From positions 1-64,000 of the forward strand of contig JAPTOF010000026.1 in NCBI GenBank assembly GCA_028554755.1: DNA of 64,000 bases, in the 5' to 3' direction. Origin of the DNA: Cordia subcordata. Taxonomy: Eukaryota > Streptophyta > Magnoliopsida > Boraginales > Cordiaceae. The position numbers and the translations under genes are program-made. Of the stretch, positions 12,376 through 23,458 are shown in pieces; the first letter of the stretch is position 1, and every line of letters starts with the position of its first letter. The notes below the pieces were generated by a model. It was not told where the DNA came from. It worked only from the letters and a program-made list of their open reading frames with translations, and did no database searches.

Positions 12376-12655
12376 TATTAGTAGATAAACTTGATTTTAG
12401 GATTTGGATATGTTTAAGAGTCCTAATTATATTAGGATTAGTTTATTAGTTATTTCCTAGTCCAGTTAGGATTAATCTGTTAGCTATTTTAATATGTAAA
12501 GGATTGGTTTAACCAAACCCTATTTAGTTTTGGATTTCTAGAGTAGCCTATATATAGGGGTGAGACCTTTCAGTTGTAGTAACCCAAGTTGGAAGATATA
12601 CTAAAGTTTAATATATTCTCTCTATATTTAAAATAGCCTTTTCCACTTTTTAACA
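12376..12655 (+). repeat. 3' LTR of copia element A
   Basis: 280 bp, beginning TATTAGTAGA (the TG end has become TA) and ending TTTAACA. TATA-like CCTATATATAGG is present. Same length as the 5' LTR, with scattered substitutions. Confidence 0.95.
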
Positions 12656-12660
12656 GATCT

Positions 12661-13480
12661 TACTTGTCAAAGATGCAACATAATTGCAGTGGTTCACTAA
12701 GATCTTCATTTAGGGTTGTTTTGCAAATATCTACATTGTTGTGGCTACATACAGGCCACATCAAAGTTCACCCATATTTGAATTGAAAATGTCCTTGCAT
12801 AAGGAGCAAAAATTAAAAACTTTTGAAAATTAGAACTATTAGAAGGAAGTTAATGCAATATTGCTGAGTGCTTGGCATTAAGCATCAGTCAGCAATACTT
12901 AAAACTCAACAAAGTAAATTAATGAGCTCTTTCAGCATAATGGATCAGTAAACCTGAGAAATTTGCATTAATCCCAGTTCATGAGAAAACAAAAATGATT
13001 AAATCAAACATTATTAGCAAACCAATAAGTAAGAGTAATGAATCAAGAACAAACTAAGAAGCAACCGCATATAACAAAATAGTAGGGAATCAAGCAATCA
13101 ACATGTATTCAAGAGACTATTTAAGTTGTTCAATGACTCAACAAAGTACGAGCTGCTAAGTTAGTGTACAACATTTCAGTGGAAAAATTATCTTTATTGT
13201 TATCTTTTCTATATTTTTCAGTCCATGAAACCACTAGATTATCTTGACACTATAGACTCATTATCTCAATCAATAAGTTTGCTTGAAGCTGTATGCAACC
13301 ACACATATATAAAATCTTGTGTATCAATTTGGCAAGTGATTACCTCCATTAAGAATTGACATGATCTAAAATTATGCACAACATTGCAGTTCATATATAC
13401 ACTTCTGAACTTCAGAAGCTGTTTCCGAGATAAATATAAGAAGAATAATCAAGTCTATCAAAGCAAAAACATGTACATAC
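12661..13480. other. Intergenic, no gene recognised
   Basis: AT-rich sequence between copia elements with no open frame or element end I can support. Confidence 0.5.
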
Positions 13481-13980
13481 TTTATTAGAACTGTGGGCTA
13501 CCAATGATTGAGATATTTTATGTTCTCGAAAAATGGGTTGAGATTGACCAGTAAAGCCCAAAGTATTATTTATTGTGATTCATTCCAGTTAGGCCTAGGT
13601 CCGTCTCATGAATATTATTATTTTAGTGATGTGATATGCAAAGTGTAGAGCCTACTTAAAGATTCGAAGTACCTCGATGGGGGGCCCAAAAAAGTTTTTA
13701 AGGCTCGGCCCTCTCTCCCATCCCAAGTATTAGTAGTATATAAATAGGCTATTAGGGTTGGCTTACCCCATTGATAGCCACGGTACAGAAATTGGAGAGG
13801 GAAAGAGAACCCCTAGTCTAGGCGTGCTTACCACAACATGCTGCTACAGTTTTATCACAAGATTTGTAGGATTATTGTAAGAAAAGTTTTAATGGCTTCA
13901 AATCAAGATACATTTCAAATATTATTGGTTTAATTTATTATTGAAGTGTTTTTTTTATATTAGTTATAATTAAAGTCTAA
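13481..13980 (+). repeat. LTR fragment of the element-B copia family
   Basis: This stretch aligns along nearly its full length with the LTRs of element B: GTGGGCTACCA, GGCCTAGGTC, TATATAAATAGGCTATTAGGG, CCTAGTCTAGG, ACAACATGCTGCTAC and a final AATCAAG tract all recur in order. The first 15-20 bases are partly deleted and the terminal CA is not conserved. No gag or pol follows, so it is either a degraded solo LTR or the remainder of a truncated element. It lies 325 bp upstream of element B in the same orientation. Confidence 0.8.
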
Positions 13981-14230
13981 GAGTGCATACTTAAATTTAT
14001 AGCTTTTTAAGCACTATGTGTCACGGTTAATTTACGTATGCTAGCTGTTGTAGATAGGTTCACGAGGGAGAGTAGTCCAAAGAGAACTAAGAGGACAAAG
14101 TCGGTGAAAATACTTCTTGAATGGAAGCCAACCTCTTGCTACATGGCTAGTTGCTAAGATGCAGAACATTTATTGCAGAGTCTACGAGCAAAGGTGATCT
14201 GCCTATCGAAGATTAGGCCAAATAAAGGAG

Positions 14231-14305
14231 ATTTATTATGAAGTTACAAAAAAAAGAGCAGTAATTTATAGTCATTATCACATTCTTGTACATTTTAATT
14301 TAACA
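14231..14305 (+). repeat. Copy 1 of a 75-bp direct repeat flanking element B
   Basis: TTTATTATGAAGTTAC through to CATTTTAATTTAACA immediately before the 5' LTR is nearly repeated immediately after the 3' LTR (23969-24043). It is far too long to be a copia target duplication. Confidence 0.8.
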
Positions 14306-15997
14306 TGTTAGAAATTTTTTTTATACAATTGTGGCCTGCCACTGATTGAGATTTTTTTTTTCCAAAAAATGAGTTGGTGCTGACCGCTAAAGTCTAAAAT
14401 ATTATTTATTGTGATTCATTCCAATTGGGCCTAGGTCCATCCCATGAGTATTATTATTATATAGTGGTGTGATATGCAAGGTGTAGGTAGTGGTGAAAAT
14501 TCAGAAATGAATTTTGGGGTTTTACCTGATCCAATTTGGTTTGGTATCATTTAGATTAGTTAAAAACTAGGTTCAGGTGTACTGGGTTTGGATATTCGAG
14601 TTAATTGGTATTTTCGAATCGGTTTTTAGAATCATTATTTTTACCCGAACCCAATTCAAAAAACCCAATGTTTAAGTTTTTGTTTTTATTTTTTAAAACC
14701 CCTTGTTATATATTAACAATACTAACAATCTAAAATAACATTTCAGCCCTAATTCCTAAATCAGATAAAGTCCTAGCCTTGATCTCACCTCAATCACTCT
14801 CTCACCCCTGCTCAACGGGCAATGCACCATCGGTAGCTCCACGTCGACGACTTCACATCGAGGTCTTCAGTCTTCTCACAGTAAGCTTTTGTTTTGAAGA
14901 GCTTTTTTTTTTTTATTTCTTTCTTGATTTCTTCACAAATCGTAGATTCGCAATGGTTGAGAGTTGAGACTTTGAGTTTTTTTTTAAGAACTTTTCTTTA
15001 TTTCTTTTTTGATTACTTCGCAAATCGCAGATTCATAATGGTTGAAAGTTGATTTCTTTTTTTATTTCTTTTTTTTATCTTTTTGGTCATCTGTGATTTT
15101 TTGCAATGGTTGATATGTCGATTGATTATTTCATGTGGGTTCTAGCTAGAACTTGAGAAATCTGAACATATTTAAATCAGTAAAATGTGCATCTTACCTC
15201 TGAATTGGAGCAACTATCCTGGTTTCAAGCTTTAGAGTAGATCCATGGACACCAGCCCTTGCTACAACTATTCAATGAAAAATAGTGTGATGAGGTTGTA
15301 GAAGAATTCACATATGATATGACAATGTCATAAATAAAAAGCGGTTTAATTGCTCTAAATACGGTTATGTAACAAAAAGAAACTTATTGTCATCATCTTT
15401 TAATACATTTTTGACAAAAAAGCCCTCAGCACTCCAAAATTTTATCAGATCTTTGAAGAACTGTTCAAATTTTTCCCAGTCATTTTGTTTCCATCTCATT
15501 TCTCTAGAAATTTTATGTTTCTTTCTTGCTTGTACTATTTTCCCCTCTCCTCTTCTTTTCCTATATATTTTTTTCTTTATTTTGCATATTATTTCCTTCA
15601 AATTGAAGTCCATAAATTCCATGACAATGATGGTTCAACCTTTTCTTTTTTCCCCATCCACTTAGTCCAGCTAATATGTAATTGTTCAGTCTTTTTGGCT
15701 CTTAACAAGAAGTAACTAAAAGCAACATCTACTGGGAAGAAAATAAAGAAAAATTAGCAGTAAAGAATTCATTTAGGTCAAAAGTAGTAAAAAGAAGCAT
15801 TGGAAAAAAGCTAAAGTTGCACCAACGTTTTCAGGGAGGAGGTTCAAATTAATAAAAATTTTGAGATGTTAATTGAAGATGTTGTTCTTGAAAATGAAAT
15901 GGATTGTACAGAGATTGGTAGTAAGGTAATTTATTATTCAAGGGTTCATTTCCTAAATCCTAATTAGCATACCACATTAAACGAAAATTCTACCAAT

Positions 15998-16180
15998 AAG
16001 GTGTTTAGTACTAGAGGATATGTTTTAGATGCTTTTAGGAGCTCTCTATCTCCAAAAATAGTTTTAGCACTTCTTTGTACTCAAGACTGGCTTCACTGTG
16101 ATACTCTTCCTATATCTGTTGAGGAGGATTCGGCTGACATTGAATCTATTGAAAGTGATATACATTCTTATTTTTATTTT
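15998..16180 (+). pseudogene. hAT transposase C-terminal dimerisation domain fragment
   Basis: A plus-strand frame contains VFSTRGYVLDAFRSSLSPK, then VLALLCTQDWL and a final acidic ISVEEDSADIESIESDI. This matches the C-terminal hAT dimerisation block (FST-x-GR-VLD-x-x-RSSL-x-P and AL-x-CTQDWL) of plant RICESLEEPER-like transposases, where the protein ends with a similar acidic tail. In the family this domain mediates transposase oligomerisation. No catalytic D-D-E region or BED zinc finger was found in the remaining 1.5 kb upstream, so only the tail of the gene survives. An AAG/GTG junction just upstream could be an old exon boundary. After the tail the frame runs on into the microsatellite as artificial poly-Ser and poly-Leu. 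Confidence 0.85.
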
Positions 16181-16196
16181 GTCATTTCTATGCTAT

Positions 16197-16216
16197 CATC
16201 GTCGTCGTCGTCGTCG

Positions 16217-16281
<65 letters not shown>
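16197..16281. repeat. Compound (TCG)n(TCA)n(TTA)n microsatellite
   Basis: About 6 TCG, 9 TCA and 14 TTA units follow one another in the same phase, as if each array arose from the one before by a recurring point change. It lies in the hAT element just after the transposase tail. Confidence 0.95.
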
Positions 16282-17514
16282 TTGCTTGATTTCTTGTTAA
16301 TTGTCTCTGAGTTGAGTAGGAATGGAGCTGATACCACTATTTTTGACATATAATTTGAGGATTCAGGTTGTTTCTTATTTTGACCTTATTAACTAGTTCG
16401 CTCATTGTTCAAAATAATTGAATTGTTTAGTAATTTTGCAACTTCCTTATTTTTGTAGGCATCATTATTGTTTGAGTTGAGACTTTGGAGTTGGAAAAGT
16501 ACTTGGAATGTTTTAACTTGGTTATTGTATTTGGATGTTTTAATTGTTTGTCTTTGGTAGAAACAAGACTGTTGTTAACTTTAGTCTAATATTTGTTTAC
16601 TTATTGTGACTTGTGGATGGAATAGCCTAGTAGTGTGGTGTTGGCTAAATTTCTAGACAGGTTGAATGGCATTACTTAGTAATCTCTAGGCAGGTCATGC
16701 ATGTTGTTTCTAGACATGCATAACTTTAGTATGCATAAGTTGCTAATTTTTTTGGTAAGTTGTGCATGTTATTTGGAATTGAGTAAGGGAAAATCATGTG
16801 TACTGTTTGTGAAAAACTCAATCATGTGCGCCACTATCCATGATACAACTTTAAACTTGCACATTTTTGAGTTGAGTGCTTTCTGTTATTTCATTTTAAC
16901 TCTTATTACAACTATGTGCACAATTGAAACTTTTGGTAACACTATTGAATTCATACTTGCTAACTTAGCGCAAAAAAAATAGTAAGCAATTTTGTATTTT
17001 TAGCTTCATAGAAATGCCGGGTATTCGAACATCCGAATCTGAAAAACCAGGCATCTAAATAATCTAATAACTGGCCAAATAGTTAATTTCTAAGTATTCG
17101 ATTAAATTTTTTTTCCCCATCCAAAACCTGAAAAACCCAAACCCGAAAATCCAACTACCCGAAAATTCGTTCCATTTCCACCCTTAGGTGTAGGGTTGTT
17201 TAAGGTATTAGTGCACCCAATAAAGTTTTAAGGCTAAACCCTCTCTCCCATCTAGAGTACTAGTAGTCTATAAATAGGCTATTAGAGTTTGCTTGCCCTA
17301 TTGAGAGCCTCCACACAGATATTAGAGAGGGAGAGGAAATCCCTAGTCTAGAGATGCCTACCACAACATGCTGCAATAAATAATTCGCAAGTTTCGTAAG
17401 ATAATCACATGTTATGGATCAATGGCTTCCAATCAAGGTACACTTCTAAGTTTATTTATTTTATTCATGATAGTGTTTTTATTTTCTGGTATTAATTTAA
17501 TGACATCTAGCAAG

Positions 17515-17528
17515 TGGTTTCAGAGTCA
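17515..17528 (+). promoter_or_regulatory. Primer-binding site of element B
   Basis: TGGTTTCAGAGTCA starts 2 bp after the 5' LTR; it resembles the initiator-Met site TGGTATCAGAGC with changes. Confidence 0.75.
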
Positions 17529-17562
17529 CAAATACTAGATTAAAATCCTAAAGAATTTTTTG

Positions 17563-17563
<1 letters not shown>

Positions 17564-17604
<41 letters not shown>
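17564..17604. repeat. (TA)n microsatellite
   Basis: About 20 TA units in the leader of element B. Confidence 0.95.
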
Positions 17605-17608
<4 letters not shown>

Positions 17609-18784
17609 GCTTAATAGATCTACTATGTTTTCTTTTCTGCGATTAAAGTTCTTTATGGATCTAGTACGTGTTCTTCCAATCAAGATATGCTACCTTGAAT
17701 TGATAAGCAAAGATATATACATATTTTTTAATGGCTTGATGCTCACCGTAGGAATCAGTGTCATATGCTTCCATGTAAAACATAGAAATAACCAAATCAC
17801 GCTACTCCAGTTGTGCATGTAATGAGGAATATATGTTTGGTATATATTATTTTAATCCAAAATCAAGTCAATCTTAATTGGATGAGATTAAAGCTAAATT
17901 CTTTCTTTTCTGGTCTCTACAATTGTTGTCTTCTTCTTCTTTTCTTTTTTAAGATTGGTTATGTTTTCATGGATTCACCTTTAAATATTAAGACCATATT
18001 GATTTTCTTATCAAGATCATGCGTTCAGTTTATATTCATTAATTTTTGGGTTTTTTTTTGGTTATGACATATATATATATATATGTCATCGTATAGGTGC
18101 TTTTGTTCACTCACAGAACATGGTTTGATGTGTATGCCTTTGGTTTCTAGTTTGCTTAGAGTTATATAATGATAGTCATATGTTGATTGCTTAACTCCTC
18201 CCATGTTCTTATTGCTTTTAAAATCAAGCACCATAACATCAAGGTTTCCAGATACCACACGCATGAATTTTATGGGTTATAAAAGTGACTTTTGATTAGC
18301 AGATGTAAAAATTATTTTGCTATTTTATGTTTTGTGATGTTTTTTTCACAACTTTTTCTCAAAGTATATGCATTACAGATATAATTTTTAAAGAGAGCTT
18401 TTACCCAGAAGAATAAGTTTGTAATTAATGTGGATGGTTACAACAAAGTGGACCTCCATGTTAATTCATGAATTTATTTTATAAGGATCCTGGGTTATTT
18501 GTTTTCCAATTTAGTATGCATTATTACCTCTCCGAAGAGGGTTGTTGTGTGTATTAATTTGGAAAAATGGGAGTGACAGTAAGGGTTTAATTCTGGAGTT
18601 TAATGAGAATTGTCTGCCTGAAGAGGACAAAAACTTTTTTAAGTTTTCTCACTGCTTCACTTGAGTAGGAGTTTCAAGCTATATGATTGTCTATTCTGCT
18701 CAAAATGGAATATGCAGTTATACTTTCTGAACTCTCATATGGATATTGCTATTTATTGATTATTGATACTATAAAGCATGTTAT
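17605..18784. other. Long leader of element B
   Basis: About 1.2 kb between the primer-binding site and gag, which is long for a copia element. It has a minus-strand open frame at 18025-18264 (79 codons, begins MRVVSGNLDVMVLDFKSNK) that matches no retroelement protein I know. This could be chance, or a small insertion or captured sequence. Confidence 0.4.
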
Positions 18785-19660
18785 TTGGTTTTTTTTATGC
18801 TTAATTTTTTAGTTAACAATATTCCTATTAATAATCAAATTTGTTCCGTTGAGACTCTGAATGGAAATAACTTTGTGAAATGGAAAAGTGATGTGGAATT
18901 AGCCCTCGGTCTAGCTGACTTGGATTTAGCCCTGATTGAATATGAGCCCCGAATGCCCACTGAAGACAACTCCCCTAGTAAAAGGAAATATTATCAAAGT
19001 TGGGAGAGGTCGAATAGCCTTAGTATTGGAGTTATGAAAAAGTCAATATCTAAGACTTTCAAAAGCTATGTGCCATTGGAAACTAATGCTAAAAGATTAC
19101 TTAACTTCATAGGAGAGCAATTTCAATAGTCTGAGAAGGCTGAATCTAGAGAACTAATGCAAAAACTATCCAACATGAGGTATAATAGGAATGGTAGGGT
19201 TAGAGTCTTTATTCTCCGAATGTAAGATATTGCCAATAACCTTACTAGCCTTAAAGACCCTATTGCTAAAAATTTCTTAATCCATCAGATCTTAAACTCC
19301 CTTCCTCCTTCTTTGGTAATATCAAGTCCAATTATAATGCGCAAAAGGATTCAAGGTTGATCAATCATTTTATCTCGGTTTGTGTCCAAGAAGAGGAAAG
19401 GATGCTTAAGGAGGAACAAGAGTGTAAATATGGTGCATCAACCACATCCTCATAAAGGTCATGTTGGTAACTCTTCCAACCACAACAAGAAGTTTAAACC
19501 CCATAACAAGAGCTCTTGCAATCAAGGAAATTTGGCCAAAATAAGACTTTTGAAGGTCCTAAATCTAATATTAAGAGAGGTGAATGCTGGTTTTATGGTG
19601 CCCCAGGTCATAAGAAACAACAATGATATAAGTACCAAAGGTGGTTAAAGAAAAAGAATA
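18785..19660 (+). pseudogene. Copia gag of element B
   Basis: The frame from 18785 includes ETLNGNNFVKWKSDVELALG, the conserved copia gag opening (L-N-G-x-N-F-x-x-W), then ends at a stop after GEQFQ near 19127. Homology continues beyond: KLSNMRYNRNGRVRVFI, then HQILNSLPPSL near 19290, in shifted or stop-interrupted frames. A zinc knuckle can be read near 19588-19640 as CWFYGAPGHKKQQ followed by a stop: the second Cys is Tyr and the final Cys position is a stop codon, so RNA-binding function is lost. Confidence 0.85.
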
Positions 19661-20815
19661 AGAAGGGTGAGTCTTTTACTTTAACTTGTTTTGAATCAAC
19701 TTTAATAGATGCACCTCCACATTCATGGTGGCTTGATAGTGGGGCTTCTATTCACATAACTAATTCATTGCAGGGGTTAATAAACAAATGAAAACCAAAT
19801 GAAGATGAAATTATCGTGTTCATCAGGAATGGAGTAAAAGTCAAAGTTAAGTTTATAGGAACAATTGTTTTGAATTTTTAGTATGGACCTAGTCTTGTCT
19901 TAGAAAACACTGTTTTTGTGCCTTCTATGAGGCGAAATTTAGTTTTGGTTTCTTATTGTTTAGTTTTTTCCCAATAAAAGAGTTCAATTATTTTCAAATT
20001 CTTCTTTGATTGGTGAATGCTTTTAATTGATGGTTTGTACAGATTGGATTTAACTCCCAACAATATTTCTTTGAATGTTGAAAAAATAGGAGTCAAAAGA
20101 AATTTGATTAAAGAAAGGTCTTCCATGTTATGGCATAAAAGACTCGCCCATATTTCAAAGGAAAGAATTGATAGGTTGATTAAAAATAATATTTTACTTG
20201 TTTTAGATTTCTAGTGATTTTGGTACTTGCATTGGTTGCATTAGAGGAAAATTGACTAAAACAATAAAACATGGGACAACACATAGTGGTGAGCTTTTAG
20301 AGCTAATACATACTGAAATTAGTGGACCCTTGCCATCTACCTTGTAATGGAACAATTTTCTTGTTACTTTTATTGATGACCATTCCCAATATTGTTATGT
20401 CTATCTTATTAAACCCAAGTCAGAAGCCCTTGATAAATTTAAAATTTTCAAAATTGAAGTTGAGAGAAAGTTGGGGAAGTTAATTGAAGTCGTACGGTCA
20501 AATAGGGGTTGTGAGTACTATGGTAGGCACACTGATATAGGCCAGTCTAAAGGACCCTTTGCTGAATATCTAGAAAGTTGTGGTATTATTGGGCAATACA
20601 GGAACCCTGAACAAAATGGTGTGGCTAAGTGCCGTAATCTCACTTTGAAGGATATGGTGAGAAGCATGATGAGTCAAACTAGGTTGCTAGAGTTTTTTCG
20701 GGGGGAAGCACTTTATACAGCCAAGTATATCTTGAATAGAGTACCTAGTGAAGTTATTCCAAAAACCCCCCCTTTGAACTTTGGACTAGTAGAAAACCTA
20801 GCCTAAACCATTTGA
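19661..20815 (+). pseudogene. Protease and integrase region of element B
   Basis: Protease is recognisable as HSWWLDSGASIHIT, with an intact D-S-G-A at 19736-19747. The integrase zinc region includes LWHKRLAHISKERI near 20130 and CIGCIRGKL near 20230. The catalytic core reads HTEISGPLP, then VRSNRGCEY, then NGVAKCRNL. In this family the three catalytic residues are Asp, Asp and Glu at HT-D-x-x-GP, RS-D-x-GGE and NGVA-E-R; here they are Glu, Asn and Lys. Several stops also interrupt the frame, for example just after STL near 20344. Integrase activity is certainly lost. Confidence 0.88.
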
Positions 20816-21239
20816 AGGTTTGGGGTTGTCTAGCTGAAGTGAAGATCTATAAACCTGTTGAAAAGAAGCTTGATCCTAAAACTACTCATGGTTTTTTCAT
20901 TGGCTATCTGGGGGCCTCCAAATGTTACAGGTTTTACTATCCTAATAATAGCTCAAGATTGTTGAGTCTATGACTGCAAAATTTTTGGAGCATGATATTG
21001 GCACATGTGATTGCTCTCATAAGCAAGTGGAAGCTTCTACTTCTCAATATATTGTATTTGATTTTCTTGTCATACCACAAAGCATTGATTAGGAGCAGAG
21101 AGAAAGTGCTTACTCAAGAAGATCCTATTATTAATGTCCTCTATCCGCTCCGGATGCTCCACCTATAAAAGATAATCCTTTTCATGCTCACAAAGAGAAA
21201 GAAGGTCAGCATTACCTAATGATTATATTGTTTACCTAG

Positions 21240-22680
21240 GCGAGTCAGATTATGATATTGGGTAGGTTGTTGACCCAATCACTTATAAAGAAGCGATTGA
21301 TAGTAATTTATTAGATATGTGGAGCAAAGTTATGGAAAAGGAGGTGTAATCAATGGCAAACAATGGTGTTTGGGAACTAGTTGGTCTTCTTATGCGTTTT
21401 AAACCCATTGGATGTAAATGGATGTTTCAAATGAAGAAAGACTCCAAAGCTAAGATAGAGAGATTTAAAGCTAGACTAGCTGCAAAAGGTTACATACAAA
21501 GAGGAGTCGATATACAAAAACTTTCTCACCAGTTTCTTCTAAGGATTCTTTTAGAATTGTTATGGCTTTTATAGCATATTTTAATCTGGAGCTTCATGAG
21601 ATGGATGTTAAAACAACCTTTTTGAATGGGGATCTTTTTAAGAAGGTGTATATGCAACAACCTAAAGGATTTATGGTAAAGGGTAAGGAAAACATCATTT
21701 GTAGATTCAAGAAATCTATTTATGGTTTGAAACAAGCTTCTAGGTAATGGTACCTAAAATTCCATGAAGTGGTGTCTTCCTTTGGGTTTACAAAAACTAT
21801 AGTTGACTCATGTATATATCTCAAGGTCAATGAGAACAAATTTATTTTTCTGGTCTTGTACACTGATGATATCTTATTGGCAAGCAATAGTTTGGATCTC
21901 TTACATCTAGTTAAAGCAATGTAGTCTAAAAACTTTGACATGAAAGATCTTGGGGAAGCAAGTTTTGTTCTTGGTGTAGAGATTCATAGAGACAAAAATA
22001 AAAAGTTACTGGGATTGTCACAGGCTACTTACATTGCACGAATTCTTGAAAGGTTTAGTTTACAAGATTGTAAGCCAAGTATTGCTCCTATCATAAAAGG
22101 AGATAAGTTGAGTAAGGAACAATGTCCTAGAAATGAGCTCAAGAAAGACTCTATGAAGAATGTTCGTTATAGTAGTGCAGTAGGTAGTTTGATGTATGCT
22201 GAGGTATGTGCAAGACTTGACATTACTTATGCTATTAACGTGCTTGGTAGATACTTGTCTAATCCAGGATTTGATCATTGGGTAGCTATAAAGAAAGCAT
22301 TCCGCTATTTGCAGGGAACTAACGATCACATGCTCATTTATAGGCATGTTGAAAATCTGAAGGTGTTTGGTTATGCAGATGCTGACCTTCCAGGTTGTAC
22401 AAATGACAGAAAATCCACCACATGTTGTATCTTTATGCTTGCAGGTGGTGCTATTTTTTGGAGGAGTTCCAAACAGTCTATTATTGTTTCTTCTACTATG
22501 TAAGCTGAGGTTATAACTTGTTAAGAAACTGAATACAAAGAATTCTGGTGGTGCAAAGTATATACATTTTAAATTCGTCAAGTTAAGGGAATGGGTAGAT
22601 AATGGCGATATAGAATGTGAACAGATTTCCACCAGTAACATGATTGCTGACCCACTAACCAAAGGGCTTAGACCTGTCAA
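21240..22680 (+). pseudogene. Reverse transcriptase and RNase H of element B
   Basis: RT blocks are in order: WELVGLLMRFKPIGCKWMFQ, KARLAAKGYIQ, a frameshift near 21520-21560, then HEMDVKTTFLNGDL, VYMQQPKGF and KSIYGLKQASR, a stop, and VLYTDDILLASN with the Y-T-D-D form of the active-site motif. From 21940 a 187-codon frame holds DLGEASFVLGVEI, SAVGSLMYAEVCARLDI and the RNase H block YADADLPGCTNDRKSTTCC, ending at a stop where SSTM-x-AE continues. The end of pol, with STSNMIADPLTKGL near 22640, is also visible. The coding order is complete, but stops and frameshifts inactivate it. Confidence 0.9.
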
Positions 22681-23458
22681 ATTTTAGAAGCACGTAAAGC
22701 ATATGAGTGTTTTGTCATCTTTTGATGTTTTTGTTTAATGGGAGCATATTTTATATGTATATTTTTCTTCCAGCAGTTTTCAGCATATTAAAGTTTCCAT
22801 TCCTAATTTTTTTCAAGTGATCTTACGATTTCAATTTTCATCTGTACACATTTAAAGTAATTATTTATTGTAGTATGAGCTCATGCATTATCCAAAATTT
22901 CTAATATGAGATTATGTCATTTATTATGTTTCAATGATGTGGTTATTTCGCTTACATGCATAACTTGGATGTTGATGGCAAATAAAGGTATAAATTTATA
23001 AAGTTATTACCATAAAAGTACATAAAGTATTGTTTTATACTTGGCATATGATCAAGTGAGTGCAAGTAGGTTATGTGCTCATATTAAAGCATACACGAAA
23101 TGGTGTTTCCCATTTTTAGTTAGTGATTACTATTTGTGCAAATGCATATATAGTTCATGTGAGCTCATACAGGCCTAAAATTTCATATGTCGAGATATAC
23201 AATTAAAGGTTTCTTTGATGAAGTGGCTTAGGAATCCATCTCAATGAGGCATTCATGCTTGTGATCATTGAAGTCCTATGCTAATAAATGGTGTAACGTT
23301 TGCTATGGTTCGACATAAATGTCCTTGTTGGACCGAATCTTGTAATGAGACGTTTTTGTGTGGCCACTAAAGTTGTATTCAACCTGAAAGTCTTTTTCAG
23401 CAAAAAGTGGTTTTCAAAATTAAAGAAAAAAACAATCAATGTTGCCCAAGTGGGAGAT

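Larger units (their letters stand above)
9135..12655 (+). mobile_element. Ty1/copia LTR retrotransposon (element A), internally deleted
   Basis: Two 280-bp direct LTRs (9135-9414 and 12376-12655) bound a 3-kb interior and are flanked by a perfect 5-bp TSD, GATCT (9130-9134 and 12656-12660). A primer-binding site for initiator-Met tRNA follows the 5' LTR, and a polypurine tract (AAGGGGGGA) precedes the 3' LTR. The order gag, protease, integrase, reverse transcriptase is copia type. Most of the reverse transcriptase and all RNase H are missing, so the element is about 3.5 kb against the usual 5 kb. By eye the LTRs differ at about 15 of 280 positions (roughly 5%). Frameshifts and stops are spread through gag and pol. 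Confidence 0.95.
14488..17186 (+). mobile_element. hAT-superfamily DNA transposon inserted in the 5' LTR
   Basis: The element starts TAGTGGTGAAAATTC and ends in a sequence whose complement starts TAAGGGTGGAAATGG. These are imperfect TIRs of the common hAT form (TA-x-x-GGTGG-x-AA). A perfect 8-bp TSD, GGTGTAGG, lies at 14480-14487 and 17187-17194, and the uninterrupted 3' LTR of element B has GGTGCAGG at the matching place, confirming the insertion point. Both subterminal regions carry repeats of ACCCGAA/TTCGGGT form. Inside are a relic of the transposase C-terminus (about 16.0-16.18 kb) and a compound trinucleotide microsatellite. The 2.7-kb size and missing catalytic core make it a non-autonomous, Ds-like derivative. 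Confidence 0.9.
14306..17512 (+). repeat. 5' LTR of element B, interrupted by hAT element
   Basis: Two LTR parts, 14306-14487 and 17195-17512, are separated by the hAT element and one copy of its TSD. The second part contains TCTATAAATAGGC, the LTR TATA box (also CTTATAAATAGGC in the 3' LTR near 23720). Confidence 0.9.

Noticed and set aside
16001..16300. 99-codon frame with poly-Ser and poly-Leu tail
   Set aside because: Only the first 60 codons are the hAT transposase tail; the rest is translation of the trinucleotide microsatellite.
22060..22680. 206-codon minus-strand frame
   Set aside because: Antisense to the RT/RNase H region of element B, where plus-strand motifs are unmistakable.
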